A DNA stretch of 64,000 bases from Marixanthotalea marina (GCA_018883545.1 JAHLEH010000001.1:62001-126000); one strand, 5' to 3'; positions 54,012 to 62,088 are shown, counted from the first letter of the stretch. Translations and numbers: made by a program. The notes: a model not told the origin generated them from the letters alone.

Positions 54012-54062
54012 GCTCAAGTGGCGGAATTGGTAGACCTGTCTGCCGACAGGCAGGCGCGCTGG
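54012..54062 (+). pseudogene. Partial tRNA-Leu (5' half) interrupted by a 20-nt palindrome
   Basis: Bases 54012-54035 and 54056-54062 are identical to bases 1-31 of the intact tRNA-Leu at 54365: acceptor stem 5' strand, D arm and most of the anticodon stem 5' strand. Bases 54036-54055 are an insertion. After position 54062 the similarity to the tRNA stops, so the anticodon, variable arm and T arm are absent. It cannot make a functional tRNA. Confidence 0.9.
54036..54055. repeat. 20-nt palindromic micro-insertion
   Basis: CTGTCTGCCGACAGGCAGGC, which can form either CTGTC/GACAG or CTGCC/GGCAG stems. Its last 19 nt are identical to 62005-62023, where they interrupt another element. Confidence 0.9.
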
Positions 54063-54115
54063 CATGAAGGTTCGTTCTTAAATTAAGGATAAGAATCTAT
54101 ACGATTTGAAATATT

Positions 54116-54364
54116 ATGTATTATGTTTATGCCATATCAAGTGAAAAACATAACTATATTTATGTTGGATTAACACATGATTTAGAGGTTAGGATAAAAA
54201 GACATAATGACGGTAGAGAAAGAACTACAAAACATTACAAACCTTTTGAATTAATTTATTCAGAAGTATGCGAAACCAGACCAGAGGCAAGAATTAGAGA
54301 AAAATATTGGAAATCTGGTGCCGGTAAAGAAAAGTTGAGAAAACTTCGGGATTCTCAAAAATAG
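54116..54364 (+). CDS. GIY-YIG nuclease family protein inserted at tRNA-Leu
   Basis: 82 residues, a single GIY-YIG domain of the UPF0213/YhbQ type. YYVYAI at 2-7 and YIYVGLT near 14-20 form the GIY-YIG strands; the catalytic Arg lies in VRIKRHNDG and the metal-binding Glu in EARIREKYWKSGAGK. No DNA-binding domain is attached. The ORF is flanked by the partial tRNA-Leu on the left and by the intact tRNA-Leu on the right; its TAG stop is followed immediately by tRNA base 1. No ribosome-binding site is obvious. Family functions are unknown, though such domains cut DNA or RNA. Confidence 0.9.
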   Translation: MYYVYAISSEKHNYIYVGLTHDLEVRIKRHNDGRERTTKHYKPFELIYSEVCETRPEARIREKYWKSGAGKEKLRKLRDSQK

Positions 54365-54446
54365 GCTCAAGTGGCGGAATTGGTAGACGCGCTGGATTCA
54401 AAATCCAGTTCTTTCGGGAGTGTGGGTTCGATTCCCACCTTGAGTA
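54365..54446 (+). tRNA. tRNA-Leu (anticodon CAA)
   Basis: 82-nt tRNA. Acceptor stem GCTCAAG with CTTGAGT (one G-U pair) and discriminator A; D arm with GGCGGAATTGGTAGAC; anticodon stem CTGGA/TCCAG with loop TTCAAAA (anticodon CAA); a long variable arm (TTCTTTCGGGAG, class II); T arm GTGGGTTCGATTCCCAC. CCA is not encoded (CTA follows). Followed by a strong terminator at 54449-54488. Confidence 0.97.
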
Positions 54447-54448
54447 CT

Positions 54449-54488
54449 AATCCCTTGTTAATACATTGATTAACAAGGGATTTTTTTT
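54449..54488 (+). terminator. Terminator of the tRNA-Leu transcript
   Basis: Stem AATCCCTTGTTAAT and ATTAACAAGGGATT, loop ACATTG, then eight T. It begins three bases after the tRNA. Confidence 0.95.
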
Positions 54489-54573
54489 ATAAGCAATAAC
54501 AAAGTAGCACACATAATGCTGATTTTAATAATAAATAAAGTTTATTTTTTAATTTAAGTTGTATCATTTTTAT

Positions 54574-55215
54574 TTATGATGTCCTCATGCCCCAAAACTC
54601 TCCATCAGTTAATTCACATAATCCTTTCTCATAATTAATGCTCTTATAGTGAAAATTACTCCTGTTTTTTAGACCCTCTTTTATTACAACTGGGCTATTA
54701 AAAAACATTTCAACAGCATCTTCACAAGCATAATAAAAGTCTTTAATACCTATTGACAAAAATGCTTTGCCATCATATTTTACCTTTTCTATAAAATCCT
54801 TTTTGTTTGTTTCTCTTAGTATTACACCATCGGTTAAAACACTATTGTGTAACAAACTAGATCTACATTCATACAACCTTTTGATTTCTCCATTTGACAA
54901 ATTTAAATTGAATAAATCAGAATTAAGTATGTAAAAATGAGAACAGTTCTCATTGTTAATTATTTGTGGGTCAGAAAGTCCTTTAATATTTATTTTAAAT
55001 TCTGAGTTACCTTCAAAATATCCCCCTAACGTATCAACTACACAAAATAACAACATACAAGATGGAAACCCTAAAATACCATCATTATTTTGAGTTACGC
55101 CCCAAAACTCAGAATCATAGCTTTTGCGATATTGCATACTAAATTTAACCGTCATCAATATTTCATTTAAACTTTCTGACAACATTTCTAGTGGTATTGT
55201 TGCTCTAGGGTGCAT
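54574..55215 (-). CDS. Hypothetical protein next to the tRNA locus
   Basis: 213 residues with no recognised domain and no signal peptide. Mostly helical predictions with several hydrophobic strands (GFPSCMLLFCVVDTLGGYF), a central region with HFYILNSDLFNLNLSNGEIKRLYECRSSLLHN (a helix-rich part like HEPN-type RxxxxH helices) and ELTDGEFWGMRTS at the end. The R-S-S-L-L-H-N segment fits the R-phi-x-x-x-H layout of HEPN ribonucleases, but only weakly. AT-rich and alone on the minus strand, flanked by the tRNA terminator; likely accessory. The start at 55215 has no clear promoter or ribosome-binding site. Confidence 0.55.
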   Translation of the reverse strand: MHPRATIPLEMLSESLNEILMTVKFSMQYRKSYDSEFWGVTQNNDGILGFPSCMLLFCVVDTLGGYFEGNSEFKINIKGLSDPQIINNENCSHFYILNSDLFNLNLSNGEIKRLYECRSSLLHNSVLTDGVILRETNKKDFIEKVKYDGKAFLSIGIKDFYYACEDAVEMFFNSPVVIKEGLKNRSNFHYKSINYEKGLCELTDGEFWGMRTS

Positions 55216-55374
55216 AATTTCTTCTAGTTTTAAGTTATAAAGAATATGTTTATTTAATTATCTCAACACACCAACGAAGTTAACTAATTTGATTAATATT
55301 CTGCATGGTTCACATTTTAGGGCTATCGTTTGTCTCCTTCTATTAAGTCTCTTAATTGTTCTCTCGTTGACCAC

Positions 55375-55402
55375 AAAACCCACAACATTTGTTGTGGGTT
55401 TT
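55375..55402 (-). terminator. Terminator after the enolase-superfamily gene
   Basis: 13-bp stem AAAACCCACAACA and TGTTGTGGGTTTT with a 2-nt loop. It lies 26 nt beyond the stop codon of the Tat-exported enzyme. Confidence 0.85.
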
Positions 55403-55428
55403 GCTATTAATTATGTATAACTTAAATC

Positions 55429-56727
55429 CTATTCAAAAAACGGTATGCCTGGAGTGGCATACTTACGCATACCCTCTTCATTGATTTCTACTCCAAGGCC
55501 TGGTTTGTCTGGTAGTGGTATGTGGCCGTCTTTGGTTAAAAATTCGCCATCAAAATTTATAATTTCCTTATACATTTCATTTTCATGGAAATAAATCTGC
55601 CACTCAAGTATGAGGAAGTTTGGTACGGCTGCACAAACATGTGCTGAAGATACAGCCCCTAAATAAGAAGCAACCATATGTGGTGCAAAAGGCACATTGT
55701 AGGTGTTCGCCATATTAGCTATACGAAGGCCTTCACCCAATCCGCCACATTTTTGCAGGTCTGGCATGATAACATCTACTGCACCGATTTCAAAGGGATG
55801 CCTAAATCCATATGTCAAGTACCAGTTTTCGCCACCGCATATAGGCGTGGTGGTTGATTCACGAATACGCGCATAGGATTCTGGAACTTCTGCTGGTACA
55901 GGTTCTTCCAACCACATCAAATTATAGGGTTCCAATGCTTTTGCTATTTTCATGCCCGAAGCTTCATCAAAACGGCCATGGCAATCTACACAAATGTCTA
56001 TGTTGTCGCCAACAGCTTCACGAACTGCAGCAATTTGGTTTTCCATACGCCTTAATTCCGGAATACTAACACTCCAGTTATAAGGGTCTAATTTGTTAGG
56101 ATCCTGACGATCGTCAATGTCAAATTTTACAGCGGTAAAACCGTATTTATCTACATCTTCTTTTGCTCTTCTGCCCATTTCATCCGGAGCCAACCTGCTG
56201 CCAGCAGTATCACAATAAACACGTATTTTATCTCGAAACTTACCGCCCATTAATTGGTAAACAGGCAGGCCTAAAGCTTTGCCTACTAAATCCCACAATG
56301 CGGTTTCTATGGCCGTCATCACACACACATACATACCCGCTTGAGCACCTTTAAAAAGGCCTCCTCTGCGCATTTCTTCCTGCAATCTATTAATGTTTAG
56401 TGGGTTTTTCCCGATCAAGTGATTTTGGGCGAGATGATTCACCACATAATAAGTGCCGTAAACACCGTCGACACCTTGGCCATGACCAACGATATCCTGG
56501 TTTGTATAGATTTTTACAAAAAGGCTATGCTCGTTTCGGATAAATCCACATTTTACTGCAGTAATCTTAAGATCTGATGGTGCTGAAGACTTTGGCGTTC
56601 TGTCAACAGAAGTTGCCAGCCCGTTATAGGACGAGGCCAACATAGCACCGGTAATACCCAGAGTGGTTTTAGACAAAAAGGAACGACGTGAGGATTTCTG
56701 ATTAAAAGAAGAAGAAAAAAATTTCAT
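55429..56727 (-). CDS. Tat-exported enolase-superfamily (mandelate racemase-like) enzyme
   Basis: 432 residues. The N-terminus has a twin-arginine motif SRRSFLSK (13-20) and a hydrophobic stretch, so the folded enzyme is exported by Tat. The rest is a mandelate racemase / muconate lactonizing barrel: VKFDID (catalytic Lys and acidic metal partner), metal ligands in CVDCHGRFD, WLEEPVPAE and CGGENWY, and the terminal base region with PFAPHMV. The pattern resembles D-galactonate or related sugar-acid dehydratases. The exact sugar acid is unknown; a periplasmic polysaccharide-degradation role is possible in a marine bacterium. Confidence 0.85.
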   Translation of the reverse strand: MKFFSSSFNQKSSRRSFLSKTTLGITGAMLASSYNGLATSVDRTPKSSAPSDLKITAVKCGFIRNEHSLFVKIYTNQDIVGHGQGVDGVYGTYYVVNHLAQNHLIGKNPLNINRLQEEMRRGGLFKGAQAGMYVCVMTAIETALWDLVGKALGLPVYQLMGGKFRDKIRVYCDTAGSRLAPDEMGRRAKEDVDKYGFTAVKFDIDDRQDPNKLDPYNWSVSIPELRRMENQIAAVREAVGDNIDICVDCHGRFDEASGMKIAKALEPYNLMWLEEPVPAEVPESYARIRESTTTPICGGENWYLTYGFRHPFEIGAVDVIMPDLQKCGGLGEGLRIANMANTYNVPFAPHMVASYLGAVSSAHVCAAVPNFLILEWQIYFHENEMYKEIINFDGEFLTKDGHIPLPDKPGLGVEINEEGMRKYATPGIPFFE

Positions 56728-56849
56728 TGTTATATTTATTTAATTAGTTGGTATTCATAAATATAATAAAAATATGAATAGCTTAACGGAAGTTGAATTA
56801 ATAAAAATTACAGAAAACGAGGTTAGATTCGGCCGTTTTTGCTTTAAAT

Positions 56850-56885
56850 AAAAAAAGCCTGCAACAATTGTTGCAGGCTTTTTTT
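56850..56885 (-). terminator. Terminator after pyk
   Basis: 17-bp perfect palindrome AAAAAAGCCTGCAACAA and TTGTTGCAGGCTTTTTT, no loop, T-runs on both sides. It lies 18 nt beyond the pyk stop codon and could be used from both sides. Confidence 0.92.
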
Positions 56886-56902
56886 ACCGAATAATATATT
56901 GG

Positions 56903-58345
56903 TTAGTAATTGCATGATTTTATTTCCGTAACACGCAACGTATTTACCATTCCTTTCTCTTGAATTGGCATGGCAGCCAAGCTTATAAGCATATCACCCT
57001 CTTCCAAATAACCCATTTTACAAGCTATATTGTTAACATCATCAATCGTTTCATCAGTGCTTACAAACTTATCGTAATAAAAAGCACGAACTCCCCAAAG
57101 CAGGCTTAACCTAGTTAATATGCGTTTGTTGGAGGTAAACACCAAAATATGGCATAAAGGCCTCCAAGCTGAAATTTGAAAAGCCGTATAACCACTATTA
57201 GTTAGTGTTGAAATGGCTTTTGCATCAATTTCATTGGCCATATTTGCGGCATGGTAACAAATGGATTTTGTGATGTATCTGTTGGTACGAATATGAGGTG
57301 GTAATTCTGGCACTTTGATAAGTGATGAATCTTCGACACTTCTTAAAATATTGGCCATTTGTTTAATAACCTGAACAGGGTATTTACCAACCGACGTTTC
57401 TCCTGACAACATTACGGCATCAGCTCCATCCATTACAGAGTTTGCTACGTCGTTCACTTCCGCTCTGGTAGGTGTTAAGCTGGAAATCATGGTTTCCATC
57501 ATTTGGGTAGCAATAATAACTGGGATTCTTGCTTTTTTTGCCCTTAATACCAGTTGTTTTTGAATTAATGGCACTTCCTCGGCAGGCACCTCAACTCCTA
57601 AATCGCCACGTGCAACCATTAATCCGTCACAATGTGCCACAATTTTATCGATATTCTCTACCGCCTCTGGTTTTTCTATTTTAGCAATGATAGGTATTTT
57701 TTCGTCGTTATGCTTTGCTATTAAATCCCGTAACTGCATTAAATCTTCAGCATGACGCACAAAAGAAAGTGCTATCCAATCTACTTGTTGTTTAATAGCA
57801 AAAATGGCATCTTCAATATCTTTTTCTGTAAGTGCAGGTTGGGAAATATTGGTGTTTGGTAAGTTAACCCCCTTTTTAGATTTTAGAGGCCCTCCTTGTA
57901 TTACTTTTGCTTTAACTTCCTTTTCTCCGTCAGTGGAAACTACCTCAAATATTAATTTTCCATCATCCAACAATATTTTCTCTCCCGGTTTGGCATCTTG
58001 AGGAAATCTATCATAGGTCATGTAAACCCTATCTTTTGTGCCTTCAAAACGTTCACCTGTTGCAAAAATGATTTCATCTCCCGGGTTTACTTCTACTTCC
58101 TCTTTCATCACACCAACACGAAGTTTTGGCCCCTGTAAATCGGCCAATATTGCTGCCGTAAAGCCAAACTCGTCGTTTAGCTCCCGTATCATTTTAATAC
58201 GTTCGGCCACATCATTGTAATCAGCATGGGAAAAGTTTATTCTAAAAACGTTCGCTCCCTGCTCGAGCATTCCTTTTAAGACTTCTTTATTGCTCGTTGC
58301 CGGACCTAATGTTGCTACTATTTTGGTTTTTTTTCTTGATTGCAT
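56903..58345 (-). CDS. pyk: Pyruvate kinase
   Basis: Last ATP-producing step of glycolysis. 480 residues. KKTKIVATLGPATSNKE at the start, FRINFSHADYND, ADLQGPKLRVG, the catalytic KIEKPEAVENID, MVARGDLGVEVP, and the substrate loop ATQMMETMISSLTPTRAEVNDVANSVMDGADAVMLSGETSVGKYP are present. Its start touches the stop of the IPExxxVDY gene (sharing one base), so the two are coupled. Confidence 0.96.
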   Translation of the reverse strand: MQSRKKTKIVATLGPATSNKEVLKGMLEQGANVFRINFSHADYNDVAERIKMIRELNDEFGFTAAILADLQGPKLRVGVMKEEVEVNPGDEIIFATGERFEGTKDRVYMTYDRFPQDAKPGEKILLDDGKLIFEVVSTDGEKEVKAKVIQGGPLKSKKGVNLPNTNISQPALTEKDIEDAIFAIKQQVDWIALSFVRHAEDLMQLRDLIAKHNDEKIPIIAKIEKPEAVENIDKIVAHCDGLMVARGDLGVEVPAEEVPLIQKQLVLRAKKARIPVIIATQMMETMISSLTPTRAEVNDVANSVMDGADAVMLSGETSVGKYPVQVIKQMANILRSVEDSSLIKVPELPPHIRTNRYITKSICYHAANMANEIDAKAISTLTNSGYTAFQISAWRPLCHILVFTSNKRILTRLSLLWGVRAFYYDKFVSTDETIDDVNNIACKMGYLEEGDMLISLAAMPIQEKGMVNTLRVTEIKSCNY

Positions 58346-58830
58346 TAGCTAAAAATTAAATTGTTCTTGGATTTTAATTGATTTGCATCAATAAGATAGG
58401 CTGTTGAAACTTGGGATATGTTTAATATGTTATTTATAATATGTCTTTCTTTTTTGGCACTGACTTCGTTATCTATTTTCAAAAAATAATTTACTTGCTT
58501 ATATTCTGGCACAAGATAAGATTTTTGTACTATTTTGCTTTCTGCACTAAACAGCGAGCTATTATTTGTTGGCTGATCTGTCTCTTTTTTACACACATTT
58601 ACCACCAAGCTCCATATAGTTTGCTGTTTATTATCCTCCCAGTCATAAATAGAGAATGTAGATTTTCCGTTATTAAAATCTAAATCTGCTGGTTTTTTCT
58701 TTAAACGTACTCCCAAATGGTTATTTAATAAGTAAGCCAACCTATAATCTTCAACAGTACAATGAATTGCTATTAAAGTATATAAAGCTTCGTCAAAAAC
58801 ATCATCTAAAATAAGTTTATGTACAGCCAT
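58345..58830 (-). CDS. IPExxxVDY family protein
   Basis: 161 residues. MAVHKLILDD at the start, YRLAYLLNNHLGVRLKKKPADLDF, and the diagnostic VPEYKQVNYFLKI near 110 (a variant of IPExxxVDY). The family is restricted to Bacteroidota and has no known function, but is consistently found beside pyk. The gene overlaps the pyk start by one base. Confidence 0.9.
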   Translation of the reverse strand: MAVHKLILDDVFDEALYTLIAIHCTVEDYRLAYLLNNHLGVRLKKKPADLDFNNGKSTFSIYDWEDNKQQTIWSLVVNVCKKETDQPTNNSSLFSAESKIVQKSYLVPEYKQVNYFLKIDNEVSAKKERHIINNILNISQVSTAYLIDANQLKSKNNLIFS

Positions 58831-58949
58831 AGCTTATATAAATTGGCGTAAATATAGCACTAATAATATTTAGTAGTAAACTCTTTTACCTAATCTTAAA
58901 AAGATAAACCAACTAAAACGTTATAGTTTATTATTTTGGCATAACTTTC

Positions 58950-59690
58950 TTAAATTAATTTGGATATCCTGTTCTGAAAAGCAAAAAACGCGCGCTTTGA
59001 TGCTTTTTCTTCTGCTTTCTTTTTTGAAGTAGCTCTTGCTTTCGCCACCACTCTATCGTCTATTGAAAGTTTTACCGAAAAATGTCTAACCTCATCGTTG
59101 CCTGTGTCTTCATAGACATAGTACTTAAAGGTTTTTTTCTCTTTTTGGCACCACTCTATAAGCAAGCTTTTGTAACTAATCACCTTACCTTCCAGCGTTT
59201 CTATATCAACATACGGAATGATAACACGTTTGTATATAAACTTTTCACAGTACTTATAGCCTTTATCCAAAAAAATAGCACCAACAAGGGCTTCAAACAA
59301 ATTTCCGTGAATGTTATCACCAAACTGGCCTGGCGGTATTTTACTTTCAACCAACTTTATTAAGTTGAGGTCTTTGCCCAATTCGTTTAAATGTTCCCTA
59401 CTTACAACTTTTGAACGCATTTTGGTTAAATAACCTTCATCGCCACTGGGTACTTCTTGGTACAAATGCAATGCAATAACCGCACTTAACATAGCATCGC
59501 CTAAAAACTCTAAGCGTTCATAGTTAATAGCATTACCTTCACTGTCCTTAATGTTCATGGAACGGTGAGTGAAAGCTTTTTTATAAAACTTTATATGTTT
59601 TGGTTTAAACCCCAAGATTTTGGTTAATTCCATAAAAAAATTCCCGTTGCGTTTAAAACGGGAATTTAATATGTTTCGAATGTAACTCAT
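58950..59690 (-). CDS. rnc: Ribonuclease III
   Basis: Double-strand-specific RNase of rRNA and mRNA processing. 246 residues. Catalytic NYERLEFLGDAMLSAVIAL near 56-74, LFEALVGAIFLDKGY, and a C-terminal dsRBD ending KARATSKKKAEEKASKRAFFAF. It lies 7 nt after fabF and forms the acpP-fabF-rnc unit. Confidence 0.95.
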   Translation of the reverse strand: MSYIRNILNSRFKRNGNFFMELTKILGFKPKHIKFYKKAFTHRSMNIKDSEGNAINYERLEFLGDAMLSAVIALHLYQEVPSGDEGYLTKMRSKVVSREHLNELGKDLNLIKLVESKIPPGQFGDNIHGNLFEALVGAIFLDKGYKYCEKFIYKRVIIPYVDIETLEGKVISYKSLLIEWCQKEKKTFKYYVYEDTGNDEVRHFSVKLSIDDRVVAKARATSKKKAEEKASKRAFFAFQNRISKLI

Positions 59691-59697
59691 TCGGTGT

Positions 59698-60948
59698 TTA
59701 ATCTATTTTCTTGAACAACACGCAAGCGTTATGACCGCCAAATCCAAATGTATTACTCATTGCTACTTTAATGTCGCGTTTTTGAGCCTTGTTTAGAGTT
59801 AAATTTAATTCTGGATCAATATTTTCGTCAACTGTTGTGTGGTTTATTGTAGGTGGAATTACGCCATTTTCCATTGCCATAATTGAGGCAATAGCTTCAA
59901 TGGCTCCAGCTGCACCCAGCAGATGACCAGTCATCGACTTAGTTGAATTAATGTTTATGTGCTTAGCGTGGTCACCAAATACTTCAGAAATTGCTTTAAG
60001 CTCAGCCACGTCACCTAAAGGTGTAGAGGTACCATGTGTATTTATATGGTCTACATCTTTTGGGTTAAGTCCTGCATTCTGCAAGCAGTTTTTCATAACG
60101 GCTACTACGCCTTTACCATCAGGATGTGGTGCTGTCATGTGGTACGCGTCAGAGGACAGCCCGCCTCCAATAAATTCTGCATAAATTTTTGCGCCTCTTG
60201 CTTTAGCATGCTCATATTCCTCAAGCACTAATGCACCTGCTCCTTCACCAAGTACAAAGCCATCTCTTGTGGCATCAAAAGGTCTTGATGCAGATTCTGG
60301 ACTTTCATTTCTTGTTGACAAAGCATGCATGGCATTGAAACCGCCCATTCCTGCAATAGTTACTGCTGCCTCGCTCCCACCAGTTATAACTACATCGCAG
60401 TGCCCTAAACGAATGGAGTTTAGCGCATCGAACATAGCGTTTGCTGAAGAAGCACAAGCAGAAACCGTGGTATAATTTGGCCCCATAAATCCATGTTTTA
60501 TGGAAATATTTCCCGGGGCTATGTCTGCAATCATTTTAGGAATAAAGAACGGATTGAATCTTGGCGTACCATCACCTTTTGCAAAGTTTAAAACTTCATC
60601 TTGAAATGTTTCCAGTCCTCCAATGCCAGCGCCCCATATTACACCTACTCTTAGTTTGTTGATAGAGTCTAAATTTAGCTTTGCATCTTCGATTGCTTCA
60701 TCGGAAGCTACCATAGCGTACTGCGTAAACTTGTCCATTCTACCGGCCAACTTTCGGTCTATAAAGTCTGTTGCATTAAAGTCTTTTAACTCGCAAGCAA
60801 ATTTTGTTTTAAACTTTTCGGTATCAAAATATGTTATAGGCGCAGCGCCACTTTTCCCACTAATTAGCGCATCCCAATATGCTTCTTTGGTATTACCAAT
60901 TGGTGTTAAAGCCCCTAAACCTGTGACTACAACTCGCTTTAATTCCAT
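59698..60948 (-). CDS. fabF: Beta-ketoacyl-ACP synthase II
   Basis: Elongating condensing enzyme, 416 residues. Active-site Cys165 in VSACASSANA, His residues in NTHGTSTPLGD and STKSMTGHLLGAAG, and the C-terminal NTFGFGGHN. All motifs intact. Between acpP (13 nt) and rnc (7 nt), the classical order. Confidence 0.96.
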   Translation of the reverse strand: MELKRVVVTGLGALTPIGNTKEAYWDALISGKSGAAPITYFDTEKFKTKFACELKDFNATDFIDRKLAGRMDKFTQYAMVASDEAIEDAKLNLDSINKLRVGVIWGAGIGGLETFQDEVLNFAKGDGTPRFNPFFIPKMIADIAPGNISIKHGFMGPNYTTVSACASSANAMFDALNSIRLGHCDVVITGGSEAAVTIAGMGGFNAMHALSTRNESPESASRPFDATRDGFVLGEGAGALVLEEYEHAKARGAKIYAEFIGGGLSSDAYHMTAPHPDGKGVVAVMKNCLQNAGLNPKDVDHINTHGTSTPLGDVAELKAISEVFGDHAKHININSTKSMTGHLLGAAGAIEAIASIMAMENGVIPPTINHTTVDENIDPELNLTLNKAQKRDIKVAMSNTFGFGGHNACVLFKKID

Positions 60949-60961
60949 AAAAATACGATGC

Positions 60962-61195
60962 TTATTTTGCCGCTTCTATATAAGAAATAGCTTGACCAAC
61001 TGTTGCGATGTTTTCAGCTTGGTCGTCTGGAATTTGAATATCGAATTCTTTTTCGAATTCCATGATTAATTCTACAGTATCCAATGAGTCTGCTCCTAAA
61101 TCGTTAGTGAAGCTAGCTTCCGATACAACTTCGTTCTCATCAACTCCCAATTTGTCTACGATAATCGCTTTTACTCTTGATGCAATGTCTGACAT
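60962..61195 (-). CDS. acpP: Acyl carrier protein
   Basis: 77-residue acidic carrier of the growing acyl chain. The phosphopantetheine attachment Ser37 lies in [15 protein letters not shown]. First gene of the acpP-fabF-rnc unit. Confidence 0.97.
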   Translation of the reverse strand: MSDIASRVKAIIVDKLGVDENEVVSEASFTNDLGADSLDTVELIMEFEKEFDIQIPDDQAENIATVGQAISYIEAAK

Positions 61196-61414
61196 AATCT
61201 TTTAATTTAAGGTTTTAATTAGTTGGCAAAAATAAAAAACTTTATTTTTAAAACACATCTTTAATTTAAAAATGTGATTGTAATTTACTAAAATTACTTT
61301 TAACTATTTTTATTTTAACCTTAAATTGTTGATTATTATTCTTTTTTTTGTGGCACATTTTTATCGATTTCTAAAATTGATAACCTTAAATTAACTTAAT
61401 AAAGTAACTGCTAA
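61196..61414. other. AT-rich divergent spacer acpP/purN
   Basis: 219 nt between the divergent acpP and purN genes. Apart from the acpP -7 box at 61227-61234 nothing was recognised, and no open frame or repeat is supported. Confidence 0.5.
61227..61234 (-). promoter_or_regulatory. -7 box (TATTTTTG) for acpP-fabF-rnc
   Basis: TAnnTTTG match on the minus strand, ending 31 nt before the acpP ATG. No clear -33 TTG. Confidence 0.5.
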
Positions 61415-61978
61415 ATGAAACGCATCGTAATTTTTGCATCTGGAAGTGGCAGCAATGCCGAAAATTTAATCCGGTTTTTTCAAAATAGCAAAGATGCTTC
61501 AGTAACATTGGTACTTTCCAACAATTCGCAAGCTAAGGTCTTAGATCGTTGTAAAAATCTAGAGGTAAGTGCATTTTCTTTCAACAGAATGGCCTTTAGC
61601 AAAACCAATGATGTCCTTAATATATTAAAGGCTGCTAAACCAGACCTTATTGTACTGGCTGGGTTTTTATGGAAAATGCCCGAGTTTATCTTAAATGAAT
61701 TCCCAAATAAAATCGTGAATGTGCATCCAGCATTACTCCCAAAACATGGCGGCAAAGGCATGTATGGCATGCATGTACACCAAGCCATTGTTGCCAATAA
61801 GGAGGCGGAAACTGGTATTACAATACATTATGTCAATGAAAATTATGATGAGGGCGCTGTAATTTTCCAAGCAAAATGCGATGTGCTCCCTTCAGATTCT
61901 GCCGAAGATGTGGCTGCAAAAATTCATGAACTTGAAATGGAGCATTTTCCTAAGGTGGTTGAAAGGCTGTTAAAATAG
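61415..61978 (+). CDS. purN: Phosphoribosylglycinamide formyltransferase
   Basis: Third step of de novo purine synthesis, using 10-formyl-THF. 187 residues. The N-terminal IFASGSGSNAENLI nucleotide site, NVHPALLPKHGGKGMYG with the catalytic Asn-His pair and HGGKG loop, and TIHYVNENYDEGAVIFQ (Asp) are present. Monocistronic by appearance, followed by a repeat element. Confidence 0.95.
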   Translation: MKRIVIFASGSGSNAENLIRFFQNSKDASVTLVLSNNSQAKVLDRCKNLEVSAFSFNRMAFSKTNDVLNILKAAKPDLIVLAGFLWKMPEFILNEFPNKIVNVHPALLPKHGGKGMYGMHVHQAIVANKEAETGITIHYVNENYDEGAVIFQAKCDVLPSDSAEDVAAKIHELEMEHFPKVVERLLK

Positions 61979-61987
61979 TAGTTTAAA

Positions 61988-62088
61988 TGTCATGCTGAGC
62001 GCCGTGTCTGCCGACAGGCAGGCAGTCGAAGCATTTCAAAATAACTAAATCTTAAAATTATTAGATTCCTGCCTCCGTAGGAATGACA
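61988..62088. repeat. 101-nt repeat element bounded by TGTCAT/ATGACA, with micro-palindrome insertion
   Basis: Begins TGTCATGCTGAGCG and ends CCGTAGGAATGACA, so the termini are inverted copies (TGTCAT and ATGACA). A 21-nt insertion (62002-62022, CCGTGTCTGCCGACAGGCAG and G) splits GAGCG from CAGTCGAAGC. The right part has the palindrome TTCCTGCCTCCGTAGGAA. The right end lies 3 nt before the rnhA ATG. Confidence 0.7.

Noticed and set aside
56774..56851. 25-codon plus-strand frame upstream of the pyk terminator
   Set aside because: Very short, ends inside the terminator hairpin and has no hydrophobic or other supporting pattern.
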